Shown here in pieces: positions 11,313 to 23,355 of a stretch of DNA of 64,000 bases. Under the pieces are notes generated by a model, which worked only from the letters and a program-made list of their open reading frames with translations, was not told the DNA's origin and did no database searches. The DNA lies in contig OZ018411.1 of the NCBI GenBank assembly GCA_963969595.1, forward strand, positions 10,170,501-10,234,500. Direction: 5' to 3'. The position numbers were made by a program, and so were the translations under genes. The number at the start of each line of letters is the position of its first letter. The stretch's first letter is position 1. This DNA comes from Neckera pumila (taxonomy: Eukaryota > Streptophyta > Bryopsida > Hypnales > Neckeraceae).

Positions 11313-13332
11313 TCTTCAGATTTTCAAACCTGATACAAGTACAGATACGGATTTTCAAAGCTGGGGAGGGGAATTGTTTTTTTAAGATCAACGACTTTCA
11401 TTTTTTACAGTGAAAGGGGTGTTGTTAATGGAAACCAGGTGCGTTGCATCTTTTGAGGAGATAGTCACATTCTCGATAGGTTGAATTTGCGTTCTGGCTG
11501 GGGTTCCAGGACATCAAGGAAGTGAACGAAGAAAGTAGGATGTCGATTGTCGAAAGCTTTGTCGGGAAATTCAGATATTGTCCGGATGGTATTTCCAAAC
11601 ATGTTAAATTTGGAATAAAATCTTATTTTCTTTTCACCAAAAATTTCAATTATTGGATCATTTGTTCATCCATTTTGAGTGATATTTCATCCAATGTAGA
11701 GTGGATCTGAGCCTCATACAAAAATTGGTCAAACTTTGCTAAAAAGACAAAAGATTTTTTTGGAATTCTACATATAGTAGAACTTCTCTAAATTGATAGG
11801 GCCTGCCGCCTAAGCAAGATAACTTTAGAGAAGTTGATTGCTTTAAAACGGGTTTGCACCATACAAGAAGTTGTCGCAAGAGGACAAGTGCTACTTTTTT
11901 AGGAAAAGGATCTCCGCATTATGACCAAGAAGATTGTTCAAAGTAATATTTTACCTTTTTTTGAGAGGATATAGGTCCACCACAATTCTTTGGCAGGCTT
12001 GCATTTAGTGCTAGGACTTATTTTATTCCCGAATCCAGGATCGCCCAACCCTATTTGTTTATAGAGGTTTATCGACTTTTAGAGGAACGACTTAGGGAGG
12101 GTCCATTATAAAAGTGTGTAATGTTTGCAAACTTTGTTGAAGTGTTGAAGGTTTGCAAGAAAAAAATGACAAAACATTTCCTAGATTTTTACATAGAAGT
12201 ATGTACATAATGTTTGCAAGAGGAAAATGGCATAATTCTTAGCCAACGAAAGAATAGGGAGAAGCCTAAGAAAAATGGAGAGATCCATGAAATGGGGGTG
12301 AGGAAACTTTGAAGCTTTTGGAAAACTAATATGAAACATTGGGCTTGAAACCAATTTTAAAAAAGACTTAACAATAAAAAAAACTTATTCTTAAAATAGA
12401 GTCTCTCTCTACCTCACAATCTCATATAGAACACATAAAAATCTAAACATCATAGAAGACAAGGCTACTCCTAAAATATAGTCTCTCCCTACTCACATTA
12501 AACACATATAAATCTAAATCTCATAGAAGTCAACAAAAGCAATTCAAATTCTACTCAAATTGAATACACAAACATCTAAACATCATAGAAAACAAGGCTA
12601 TTCCTAAAATATAGTCTCTTCCTATTTACATTGAACACATAAAAAACTAAATATCATAGGAGTCAATAAAAGCAATTCAAATTCTAGAAAAGCAAAATTG
12701 AGTCATTGCAATAAAGACCGGTTCTAAGTATTTTCTAGAAAAATGACTTGGGTCATTGCAAGAAAGATTGGTCCTAAGTACTTTTTGTCATAGTGAGAGT
12801 GACTCTCTTGTCATACGCTATCCAGTGAACATGAAATTTCAATTAAACATGTCCAACTTGATGGTAGTTAGATTCTTTATTTTTTAGAAATAAAAAAAAA
12901 TCATTTTGTGTTTCAAAGTTATGTTTGTTAATTTGTTATAAAATTAGGTTTAGGATTTTTTATTATATTAGGATTTTCCAAATTTAATAATCTGGAGCTA
13001 AAATTTTCATGGTCTATTTATATAGAAGAAAAGCATATATCTAATAAAAAAAAATCTAAAAACGTATTATTTTATGTCCTCTACGTGAGTGCAAACAACA
13101 CTCCCACTGACCGCAATCTTTGAATATTGAAGATGGTTCTAATTATTGAACATTGGACCATCTTTAAAGATCATTCTTTTGATAAGATCTCATCACCAAC
13201 AACTCTTTTCAAATAGACAATTTTTTTTGTTTCTAAGAAAATTATTTTTCCTATTTTTTACAAATTAAAATGTGAAACTACAATGAAAATACCTATTTTC
13301 ATGAGATTTTGCATTTTTTTAGTTTTTCTATT
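11313..13332. other. AT-rich stretch, no gene; old repeat copies
   Basis: No coding pattern is seen. Three diverged copies of a block containing AATCTAAACATCATAGAA lie between 12420 and 12670. From about 12710 the sequence is an older copy of the element at 13333-14062, with the outer motif TTGCAAGAAAGATTGG. Confidence 0.4.
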
Positions 13333-14062
13333 GGGTGATTGCAAGAAAGACTGGTACTATTTTGCGTCACAATTGAAGTGACAAAGTTGTTGTTGGCTAT
13401 AACTTTTGAAGCATACATCCAATTAACTTGAAATTTTTATTAGAGATGGTTAACTTGATTATGTTTAGATCCCTTATTTTCTATAAATTTTCAAAAATAA
13501 TTTTATATTTAAGTTTCAATTTAGCAAATTTGTCACAGTTTATAGTTTAGGGGTTTTTAGTACTGGAGAGAGATAAAAACTAATGACCTAGAACTGAAAT
13601 TTTTGTGGTCTATTTCCATAGTAGAAAGTCAAGTTTCTACCAAAGGGAATTAAAAGATACTTGATTTTATGTCCTCCACATGTGTGCTAACAAGGCTCCT
13701 TTGGGCACGCATTTTTGAACATTGAAGATAGTTTTAAGATCATTCTTTTGGTTAAACCTTCATCATAAAGTTCTCCCAAATGATTGAATTTTAGTTTTTT
13801 TTAAATTTCTTTTTCTTTTTTTTACAAATTAAAATGTGAAAATACCTATTTTCATGAGATTTTGCACTTTTCTAGTTCTCCTACTTAAAGAATTTTTCTA
13901 CACTATTCCTTCTTAAGATACCTTCTTCTTAAAAGTGTATACAATAAATATATTTTTTACATTTTTTTTAAATTGATTTTCTAATTATACAGTATTCCTG
14001 GAAAAAAAATGAGTATTGCATAAAATGCTAAGGAAACAAGTCAGTCTTTCTTGCAACCACCC
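13333..14062. mobile_element. DNA element with GGGTGATTGCAAGAAA ends
   Basis: The left end GGGTGATTGCAAGAAAGACT is mirrored by AGTCTTTCTTGCAACCACCC at the right. The element is about 730 bp with no ORF and appears nested inside an older copy of itself (about 12710-14230). A second good copy is at 30141-30845, and a right-end fragment (TTTCTTGCATTCACCC) ends near 38391. Superfamily unknown. Confidence 0.65.
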
Positions 14063-14765
14063 TACTTAGATTTCTATATTTTTCCTTCCTAGGATACCTT
14101 TTTCTTAAAGGTGTATACTTTAAATGTTTTTTTACTTTTACTTTTCTTTTCTAATTATAAAGTGCTCCCTCTCCAAATGAGTTTTTTGCAAAAATTGCAT
14201 GGTCTTTTTTGCAATACGCACACCTAAAATGTAGTTTCTCCCTACTCACATAAAATATATAAAAATCTAAGCATCTTGAAATTGTTTTTCAATTCCAACT
14301 TTCCATTTCAATTTACATTACACTTGCTTGTATATCTTCATCTAAGATTGATTAACCTTAAAAATACTGGAGCTCAACCACTCATAATTAAGTCAAAAGC
14401 AAGAATTGTGCTAAAAGTCTAATTTTAGACCTCATTTAGGCATAGTAAAATAACTATTTTTAAGAAATTTTGAACTAAATTAATATGGTGAATCAAGCTA
14501 AATTTCATCTCCAAAAATTGGTTTGAGGTTTTGAGACTCCAACCAAAGTTAAAGACAAGTTTCAGAGCGAGGTTAGAAGGGACATTTTTTTTGACATTTT
14601 CACACATCCTCTCTAAATATTGTCCATAATTTTTTCTTGGAGCCTTGAAACCTGAAATGGATTTTTGAAGATAAAATTCAGCTTGATTATCCAACTTTTT
14701 TTTCGTTCAAAGTTTTCAGAAAAAAATTATTCTACTATGCCTAAATGAGGTCTAAAATTCGACTT

Positions 14766-15558
14766 TTAACCCCTAAATGCCCAAGGCTTGTTTTGGGCTT
14801 CCTGGAATTTTCTCTAAATTGAACAAAATGCCAACATTTTGATAAGTTGTATCAATTTTTTTGAAATGTAATTGTACAAATTCAAACTAAATATGTTATA
14901 GATCTCATAGAAAAAGAAAACACAACAATATCACTTATGGAGTGAAAGATTGTAATGTTTGACCATAAGGGTGCTAAAATTGCATAAATCTTTCAATCTT
15001 CTTTAATATACAAGTCAAATCTAAAACGTTGGTGACCAAAAAAATATAAGGTTAAAGCGGCTAATTTGCATAATCTTGATCAATTTATGGCTTCTTAAAA
15101 TCTATTCTACAATTTTTTTAAATGAATTTTGAATGTGATTTTTTCTCCAAGATCTAGTGTATTTGAGCTCATTTTCAAGAGCCCTCAACACTATGGGAAG
15201 TCAAGATTGCAATGGGTACCCTTATACAAACACTTGAATAGAAAAATCACTATCATTTATTTTCAAGATCAAATTTTTGATGCTAAAATTAGACTTCAAG
15301 AAGAACTTTTTAAAAGTATAAATTGCTAAAAATAGCAACTTCATTACACTACAAGAGAAAGGGATGTTTTAAGTGAGTTTTTAAGTATAGTCCTAGTATA
15401 AAATTTTGCTGAAAATCTCCTTAAAGGTCATTACTTAAAATCATGTGTCTAGGATTATACTTAAAAACTCACTTAAAACACCCCTTTCTCTTGTAGTGTT
15501 AGGTTTTATTTAACTTCAAAGTTTTGCAAACACCAAATTTGGATGCCTAGGCAATTAA
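14766..15558. mobile_element. TTAA-family element holding a nested MITE
   Basis: The left end reads TTAA-CCCCTAAATGCCCAAGG. The right end is degraded but finishes in TTAA. The body is the inverse of the element at 38626-39278, sharing the AACATTTTGATAAGTTG and TATTTAACTTCAAAG blocks. A CACTA-type MITE sits inside at 15347-15498. The short ORF at 15129-15329 lies within it and looks like chance. Confidence 0.6.
15347..15498. mobile_element. CACTA-type MITE, 152 bp
   Basis: The ends are near-perfect inverted repeats: CACTACAAGAGAAAGGGATG against CACCCCTTTCTCTTGTAGTG, extended by TTTTAAGTGAGTTTTTAAGT. It is flanked by a 3-bp TTA duplication (15344-15346 and 15499-15501). CACTACAAG ends plus a 3-bp duplication are typical of plant En/Spm-type elements. 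The related element at 38626 lacks this insertion and gives the empty site. The transcript would fold into a long hairpin. Confidence 0.9.
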
Positions 15559-16694
15559 GGAGTTGTTACAATTTCTATATTTTGATAATGAGCAGCCAAG
15601 CTCTCAACTTCAAACTATCCCATACTCTTTGAGGATTCATGATAAACAATTGATTTCATTATAAAAACAACCTCTTGAATTATCATTTCACCAAATATCA
15701 ATGATCTACATTGGCATCAACAAATTTTTTCTTAATGGCAATGTGGAAGACTTAATTCATTGCTATTTGCTTTAATTCTTACAACTTGATTGGAGTTCAA
15801 TTTGCATATGAGTTTAAGGTGTTCAATAATAGGATTAAGGTGCATCATCTGGAATACCTTCATTTTGATTATTGAAAACTTCAATTCGGATCTAAAGTTC
15901 TTGACAGTCATCCAAGAGCCCGATGGAAGGTGAGTTAGAATAAGGGGAAAACAAATCTTTAAGCCAAATAAGAAGTAAACTTTAGGGTCCATTAGAGGCC
16001 CAATTTTTCAACCATAGGTAGAGGGTCACACCAAGTCTTCACTGGGACAATGGATTTTCATTGAAGTATATTGTATATATGCCCATAAATAGACTCTAAC
16101 TTGCAAAAATATAAAGCACATTGAGCTATTCGATGAATTAGAAAAAATGTCTGGTGAATTTTGAAAATATATAGTCACATTGAATTGTCTAATAAAGGAC
16201 AATGGTGTTTTCACATAATGGTTACAACCTATGTGAATTCAAATTAAAAAAAGGTCACAACTTTTTCTCCAAATCTTAATGTTCTTGTTGAAACTAAGAG
16301 CCAAACCCGCCATTACTATTCAACATTTCTAAAATAGTAAGATTTTAGTAGTATCCACAGAATAAGAAACTGGTCCTACGCACTTATATATATATAAAGG
16401 TGAGGGAAGCCTTGCATGGATATTGTGAGGAAGTGTGAGTAGCTACCTTACTTCAAAATTGAGCCACTCCTTTCAAGAATAAAAAAATAAGAAGAGAGCT
16501 ACTATTTTTTTGTTCTATGTTACTAATGCTACAAGGGCAGAGCCTCTAAGTGTAGCATAGCTGCTTGTTCTATTACAACAGAAACAAAACATTGAACTAG
16601 AGGAACAAAACCTCAACAAAAATAAGAACCAAAAAAATACTCCAATTGCCCATTGGAAAATGTTTAAGCTCCCAATTGATGGAAAGTCCTAACC
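15559..16694. other. AT-rich stretch, no gene recognised
   Basis: Only short chance frames are seen, and no element ends were found. A block near 16505-16565 (GGGCAGAGCCTCTAAGTGT) resembles 47438-47490, suggesting an unrecognised dispersed repeat. Confidence 0.35.
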
Positions 16695-17277
16695 TTACCT
16701 CCTAAAGTCCCATTGCCCATACAGGGGACAAAATGGATTTTGGGCAGGTTCCTATGAGCTTAATTTTTGGTGAAACTATCTGAAACTTTTCCATAAAATA
16801 GAAAAACTTATTAGCTTTCTAAAAATGTAATTTTTATTTCAATTGGTCTCTAAGAGCAAAAATTATGCTACAATAACCTCAAAACAGAGGAGACCGAGCA
16901 ACAAAAAATATCCACAGAAAATTGAAACAATTTTTTTCATTATTTTTTTATAATAGATCTTATTCTTTTCTAAATAAGAAGCTTTGATTCATTCCATTTG
17001 GATTAGTGATGTGAAAGCTATAGAGTTTCTTGTTTTGTTTGCAATCAAAGCATCTTCTTGAAAAAACTTTTTTTTTTACTTTGAATCCTGATATCTTTCA
17101 ATTCGTAGGGTCAAACATCACAAATTTTTACTGCATGATTTGTAAAAAGTATAGTACAAGATCCAACAATTAGCTTCCAAACAAAATATTTTTTTGGATT
17201 TCTCAGATGAACGCAACAAAAATAGCAATTTTGAGTGTTTTTTGACAGAAAAATGGCCTTGGGACTTTAAAGGTTAA
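16695..17277. mobile_element. TTAA-family element
   Basis: The left end is TTAC-CTCCTAAAGTCCCATTG and the right end CCTTGGGACTTTAAAGG-TTAA. The body carries the family block TTTTGGGCAGGTTCCTATGAG and the near-end block TTTTTTGACAGAAAAATGG. It occupies the same target point that holds the unrelated MITE 6229-6606 in the paralogous segment A. About 580 bp, noncoding. Confidence 0.75.
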
Positions 17278-18416
17278 TACCAAGAATCTTAGATTGCATC
17301 CAAACTGACTTATGAACCAAAAAGCCAGGTACGGATGAAGCACAATAAATTATGTAGGATCTTGATCCATGCCTTCCTTATGCAATCAAGAAGTGTCTTC
17401 CACAACAGAACATTATTTAAAACCATTGTGTGGGGGTCCTTCTCTCATTCTTCAAAGGTAGCCTCTCCTTCATTGGTCAAATTTTCATCATGAGGTCCAC
17501 ATGCATGGAGAAGTTTACTATGGACATTAATGGGGAGTACTAGCATGTGAATGTAGAATCTATGAGCCCATGAGCCTAGGAGTCTATATTATAAACACCT
17601 TCTATGATTATAGGTGTTTATGCTATAGATACATATGTTATAAACACCTACAAATGGTTGTAGGTACATACCTACAATTAATTTCAATGCTCATAGGCTC
17701 ACATCTTTGCAAATTGTGCTCATAGGCTAGCGTTGTTGGGGCAACAATTTCAGAGTTACATACACTTCAATTCACATAAAGAAAGTGCATATGAAGATAA
17801 TGGGTAGTTTGAGAGGTAAAAGTGGAGATGTAAAGCAAAGAAGAACTGTATTTGAGGACAATGTTGCTCATGCTTTTGTTGGTCGAGAGTAGAGATTTCT
17901 CACCAATTTTATTAAACAACACTTCCCGGTCAGTCTTGAGCATGCTGCGTGGCAAATCGACTAAGTTTGGAGAGAGTCTAGTAAGGGATTGTCAAATTGT
18001 AACATTAGAGAAAAAATGAACCCTCTAGAAGGCTGTTAGAATGTGACAAACCAAGCTATTAAAAGCTTGGTCTGTTATACCAAGCTGACTGCTGCGATGA
18101 AGACTCAACTTAGCTGATTGCTCCCTACAGCAGTCAGCTTTTGCGATTTTATTTTATTTTATAATTTAATAATTTTCTTAAGATTTAAATTTTTTTTAAT
18201 TTAAATTTTTTTTTTTTAATTTTTTTTTAATTTGGAATTTTGGTTCCTGCGCCACTGTTGCTACAGTTTCAGCAGGGCGGAAATAGGGGAAAAACGAGTT
18301 TTTTAGCCAAAATAAACCAAATTTCAGGATACCTTGGAGGACCGTGGAGCATCCCTCCGGAGGCCTGAAATTTCCTTTAATGACTCCCTCTATTGTCTTT
18401 GGAGTTTTCCTTCACC

Positions 18417-18721
18417 TAAGGTAACTACACCTAAAATTGACCACTTTCTAAATCCACACAATCTAGATTCTTGCCTAAAATGTATTTACACTATTTATAA
18501 AAATCTATGGTCAATTTTAGGTGTACCTATTTTTAGTACTTTAAAAATTTGTAGTTTATTCACGCGATGTCCAACAGTCCAAAAAATGCATTCTAAGAGA
18601 ATCTAGAATCTCCATTTGACTACCAACAAGACCCCACAAGAACCTTTTCAATATAATAATGAAAACCATGCTGAAAATGTGTAATTTGCTTAATTGTGCA
18701 ATTTTAGGTGTAGTTACCTTA
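18417..18721. mobile_element. MITE with TAAGGTAACTACACC ends
   Basis: TAAGGTAACTACACCTAAAA at the left is mirrored by TTTTAGGTGTAGTTACCTTA at the right, a perfect 20-bp or longer inverted repeat. About 305 bp, no ORF. It lies after TTTTCCTTCACC and before a GTATAAGATTC-like flank. In segment C a different MITE (31856-32171) occupies the same position. Confidence 0.85.
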
Positions 18722-19370
18722 TGTGTATAAGATTCCTGAGAATATTTTGCTGGGTGCTTCAAACGTGGAGCGTCACTGTAAAACAATTACAGCATGTATC
18801 ACTGATGAAGCTCAATAGGTATTTTTTTCCATTTGCAGTAAAGCTTTTGATGACTAGAAAATTGGACAGTGGTAAGAATAGTATGAGGAAAATACTATTG
18901 ACAATGGAGGATTAATTTGAAATTACTTAGAGGGCAAAATAGGAGGGTGATTGGGGGGGAGGGCACTGGACATTAGTCTTAGAACCTGCTAGTCAGATCC
19001 TGATCTTATTGAGCTAATTCCTGTGTTTGAAGTCATTTGGCACACCAGATTTCATCGAGGTTGCAATTGGCACGCTCGGTTACATGTCTACAAGTGTGGC
19101 AGAGAGTGGACAGGAGTGGTATCATGATTAATATGCTTCATGTCATTGCACAAGCTGAACCATGCTCAGCTATATCAATTGTTAGTGCTGACATTTTTAG
19201 GTCTCTAAATGTTTCGAAGAATTCTGCTTTCGTGACTTCCTCGATCTTGCCAAGTTGTGAACCCAGGGCCAACGATTTGCACTTGAGATTTTCAACGTCT
19301 GGCCTGAGTTGGTGATGAAGTTCCATGAACTTGATCCTGGCTTTAAACGCTGAGCATTTCTGACGCGCAG

Positions 19371-20382
19371 GAGAGAGTGATGAAAGATAGGCTCATCAAA
19401 CGAGATTTTAGTCACAGACGGCACGACCCTTACTACAAGGACTTGACCAAGCCATAGAAGCAAGGGTCACTCTCATATGCGGACCACCATAGAAAAGAGT
19501 TTTGACATTGCCAGTATTGTAAAGCGAGATGAAGTGCAACGGAGAAGGACAGAAGGTAATTAATTTCGAACACTTCATCGCACCCTCCGATCGACCCCAC
19601 AAACCAGTGCCTTCTCGAAGACGACACTTCTAACTTTTCATACTCGATGATTTCATTTACTTTAATTTGTCGTGATGAGATTTGGTCTTCAGAATCTGAA
19701 GTTCTTGAATAGACTTATATAAAGCATTCATCAGTGTTTGAGATTTCGCAAATTTCAGTAGTTGATTGCAATTTGGGTCAACGAAGAAGCATGGAGACGA
19801 CACAAAGCAACGACAATGAGGGAGATGAAGTACAACGCCTAAGTCGACATATATGGAAGGATGCAGAAGGCCGGATGCTGCAGCAACAGAAATGGTACCC
19901 CTCATATCAATATAATCACTCGGCAGAATCTTGGAGTAGAAGGGACTCCATTACAGTAGACGATGGCCCTATCCACGAATACCTCGACAAAGTTTCCAAG
20001 TAAGGTTACCGAATATTCTGTTCTGCGACAAGCCGTGGAAGCCCCTGACTAAGTAGTTGCACTGTCAGGCGTTTGTTTACAATCCACGATTCGCTGCCCG
20101 TAAGGTCAATGAGATCTGGAAGTTGGATGTTTGCAGATACGAAGGAATGCAATGGAAACTGATGTTGCGAGAAAAGATGAGCGGAGCTTACGTAATTTCA
20201 ATATCCTGAACTGGACAGAGAATCCTCCTGGTCAGGATTTACCATGATGGTCAGAGAAACCTCGACCTCCGCCCCCAGCCCCGCCACCTCCTCCGAAGCC
20301 TGATTTGCACATCAACACCTCGAAAGGAGCTCTCTCAAATGCTCGTCTCTTCGGCCCATTCGGCGTGATAGACTCTCAGTAA
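19371..20382 (+). pseudogene. Unrecognised gene, copy B (nonsense mutation)
   Basis: Most complete copy. Exon 1 follows GACGCGCAG at 19371 and reads ERVMKDRLIKRDFSH, HDPYYKDLTKP. It then hits TAG where copy A has GAG, and later lost bases in the HHRKEF region shift the frame. A second block (19791-20000) reads GDEVQRLSRHIWKDAEG, MLQQQKWYPSYQYNHS and GPIHEYLDKVSK. A third (20070-20210) reads NPRFAARKVNEIWKLDVC. The last, proline-rich block ends LHINTSKGALSNARLFGPFG, VIDSQ and stop at 20382. I recognise no family. The order and the C-terminus shared with copy C argue that this was a real gene. Confidence 0.55.
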
Positions 20383-20999
20383 ATCAGACGACACAGGTAC
20401 CAGAAGCTAGCACGGCACTCTTCAGATTAGATTGGACACAGGCATACCACCTGCAATGACTTGAAGTTTTAAATTGGTTTCGGTCAAGAGCAAAGCGAAG
20501 GTCGGCAGTTAATTCAAGAACACTGGTACAGCTCAGCACTTTCCAATTCGAGGAAAACACCAAGTTCTGAAGGTGATGACATTCAAAATACAATGAACTC
20601 CAGAAGAAAGCACTTTCAACTGTAAAGGCATAACATAGCGTAGATTTATTACAATTGTGCGAATCCGGTCAGAGCGATAAGCTCCTTGACAAACAACCAT
20701 AATGCTCAAACAAACAGATAACTGCCTAGCGATTCAACTGTGGCAAGGTATTTCTACTGACTCCACATAGGAAACTTCTCTTTTTAGTTTCCTCGAGTGC
20801 TACTTTGGAACTAGCTCATTAATTGATATTGCACCCAAGAAAAATGTTCTTTTCTTCTCTTCAAGGAAGCGAAGAGTATCCTTTAAGAGAAGAAAAGAAC
20901 CGAGTTTCTTCTATGCAAAATCAGCTTAACTTGCTCTCTCGCAGATAAACCAAAAGGTGCTTCACAAGCAAGACAGCATATGAAACTAACTCTCGGTAG

Positions 21000-21323
21000 T
21001 TAAAACCAAGCTTTCCAAACAGCAGCTCCCGCTCCCGCAACTGCTCCCACGGCCATCACAGCTGGCGCTCCAAGTAATAAGCCGCCACCCATAGCCGTTG
21101 TTTGGACTGCGGAGTACAGTGATCCAGCGGCGACGCCTCCGCCATTGGCGATGGCGGTACTGCTCATGCAAGCAGCGGCGTAAGAACCCGCTGCAGGTCC
21201 AACCGTTGTACAGCCAGCGGCCTTCAAGGCCAATGCACCAGCAGTTGATGCCGCCACAGCACCGGCTGCTGCACCTCCTGTAGCCTGTAGTACCACTTCT
21301 TTCGCAGCAGTCGAAGGCGCCAT
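21000..21323 (-). CDS. IFI6/IFI27-like small hydrophobic protein, copy B
   Basis: A 107-residue single-exon frame. Residues about 30-75 read ALKAAGCTTVGPAAGSYAAA, then STAIANGGGVAAGSLYSAVQ. These match the core signature of the IFI6/IFI27 (Ifi-6-16, ISG12) family, small Gly/Ala-rich membrane proteins of animals, fungi and others. The rest is a second hydrophobic, Gly/Ala-rich stretch ending WKAWF. The start is the ATG conserved in all three copies (MAP). In animals relatives sit in mitochondria or ER; the role here is unknown. Noncoding sequence and a decayed gene surround it, so expression is uncertain. The family call is good and function is open. Confidence 0.75.
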   Translation of the reverse strand: MAPSTAAKEVVLQATGGAAAGAVAASTAGALALKAAGCTTVGPAAGSYAAACMSSTAIANGGGVAAGSLYSAVQTTAMGGGLLLGAPAVMAVGAVAGAGAAVWKAWF

Positions 21324-22565
21324 CGCTAGGACAAGATGGATGCAAATAGATCACTATAACACCTTCAAATCAGCTCGCAAATTCACAAAATGTTGATTAT
21401 CACAACGCTCGCTGTCACGCTTGTGCTTTGGAGCAAGGGGCTGTTATATATGTATCTACGTTAGCAATTTGCCCACTTGCGTACAGTAGCTGTGCTATCA
21501 ACTAGGTGCAACTGAAGCAACACAGTGATGAAATTTTAATCAGATTTTGATGAATGCACACTCAGTTTTCTGTGTCTAAGTTAGTCTCACATTTATCTCC
21601 GACCAAACCTAAAGAATCATTCATTGAGCGTGGGTTTGCAGGATGGATTTACATATTCTTTGTGCATGAAATGTCTGCACAAGATCAATGGAAGATGTCC
21701 ATGTGTTTCAAGAAAAAAAAGAAAAAATGTCTGCGCAAGCAAAGACTTGATGACTTCGTCAGTATCTGTAATTACCTTCGGACCAATCAGGGTATGCCGT
21801 CGTTTACCACTAATTATGAATTTCGATGTGCGAACAAAGAGTCTGGATTGAAAAAATTTACAGTATTTTTATTCATCTAATGCCGTCGTTACCACTAATT
21901 GTGAGTTTCTGCAAACAATGAGTGCACAACTTGCTGGATTGAATTACTTTATATTCACCTAATGTCTGTGTCTGGACTTTGAGGAAGCTAAAGCATCATA
22001 GGACATAAGTAGCTAGACCATCATGAGACTACTAGGAAGTGCACAAGGCACCTAGTGAGTCTACATATTCTTTGGTATACATTTAGAAAGACATCTTGAT
22101 AATATATTATTTAGCTTGGTGGGTGAAGATGATACAATTAAGTTTCTCTCAATATCTCTCTTCTGTGATTAGGTGGCAAGTTACCTTATTTTTCACAAAT
22201 TTTTTGTCTTCTTCTTAAAATTTGTATGATTAATTACAAGTTGTGATGTAACCAAAAGATAATTGAAAAGACCCTTCTACAAACCAGTTAAAGATACTGA
22301 GAAATCTTGCGATCTTTAATTCGAAGTACTTGCATTGCATCTTTGCAGAATCGATCATCCAATTGTCGGAGAAGGCAATGCTGCAAATAATTATTGCCAT
22401 GGACATGAGAACAGCAAATTGCAATCAGAAGGCGAGATGCAAAATCATCCACGGAGGTGATTATGTGAATTTCTGCATTTGAAATAATGAGAATTTCAAA
22501 TTTTACAGATTCATTGAAGGGGTCTGTGAGAATCAACTGTCACAGGAATGATCAAAGGAATTTCA

Positions 22566-23355
22566 TTAACCCCTACTGACCCAAGGACGGGGTGTTCTTT
22601 CAAAATGGGTCAAAACTGCCAATGACTTGAGCAATTTTTTGCTCATTTTTTGTTGAGATAAGATATGATGTAACCATAGGATCTTGAAGTTAACATTAAA
22701 ATTGAGCACCTCAAAAAAATTCAGATTATTTGACCGCACAGTTTAGGAGATACTTAATTTTGAAGTTTTTCTTGGATCAATGGAAATATAGGGCAGTGCA
22801 CTTCAAAGGAGCATATCTTTGTGAGAATGTTTTGAAATGATGCTTTTTCTGTGCTCAAAGAAAGATATGAGAGTTGAAAATGTACAATCTCACTCATTTA
22901 CGAATTGCCTTTGTGACCGTTCATTTTTCTTTGCTCAATGTGAAACAGAGTTAACATTTTTGGTTTTGCACAATTATCATAGATGTTTTATGCAATCCCA
23001 ATCAAGCATACCAAATTTCAATTTTAAAATAGCAAATCTCCATTTTTGGTTAATGTTTCTTTGATTTTCATGGTTTTACATGAAGATTCATTGAAAAACA
23101 TTGGTGATAAATTTTTCAATTTATTTGCAAAGGTGTGTGGGAAATATCTACGCGCACATATTCCTTCAACAAGCATCTTCAATTTTTTTGGCAATTTCTT
23201 CTATAGAGATTTTAGTGGAGGCGTGACAATGCCTTAATTTTTGAAAATAGATTTCTCTTTAATGAAATTTGATTTTTGCAAATAAATTGTGCCATCATGT
23301 TCAAATGTACAAAATGAGGCATAATGTGATTGTCAAATGGCAAAATCTAAACAAT
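22566..23355. mobile_element. Left end of a TTAA-family element and unassigned sequence
   Basis: TTAA-CCCCTACTGACCCAAGG begins at 22566, exactly where segment B stops matching segment A. Its other end was not located; later insertions probably separate the two. 23060-23300 resembles 27560-27790 and 27960-28130 (AACATTGGTGAT and CTTCTATAGA blocks). The frames at 22837-23064 and 23046-23237 have no recognisable content. Confidence 0.5.

Larger units (their letters stand above)
17278..22565. repeat. Segmental duplicate B
   Basis: This is the longest of the three copies. It has the block around TGGTAAGAATAGTATGAGGA, the unrecognised plus-strand gene, the open IFI6/27-like gene, and a downstream tail up to AAAGGAATTTCATTAA, where another TTAA-family end begins. 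Compared with A it gained a MITE at 18417 and lacks the one at 10041. Confidence 0.85.

Noticed and set aside
19138..19463. Minus-strand frames with partial conservation among segments (HQLRP, KSLALGSQL)
   Set aside because: Conserved only as far as the segments themselves are similar. It is interrupted in A and C and overlaps the plus-strand gene, so I could not decide that it is coding.
20986..21354. 122-codon minus-strand frame overlapping the IFI-like gene of copy B
   Set aside because: A different frame of the same DNA with a Cys/Arg/Trp-rich composition. The 107-codon frame carries the family motif and is conserved in copy C.
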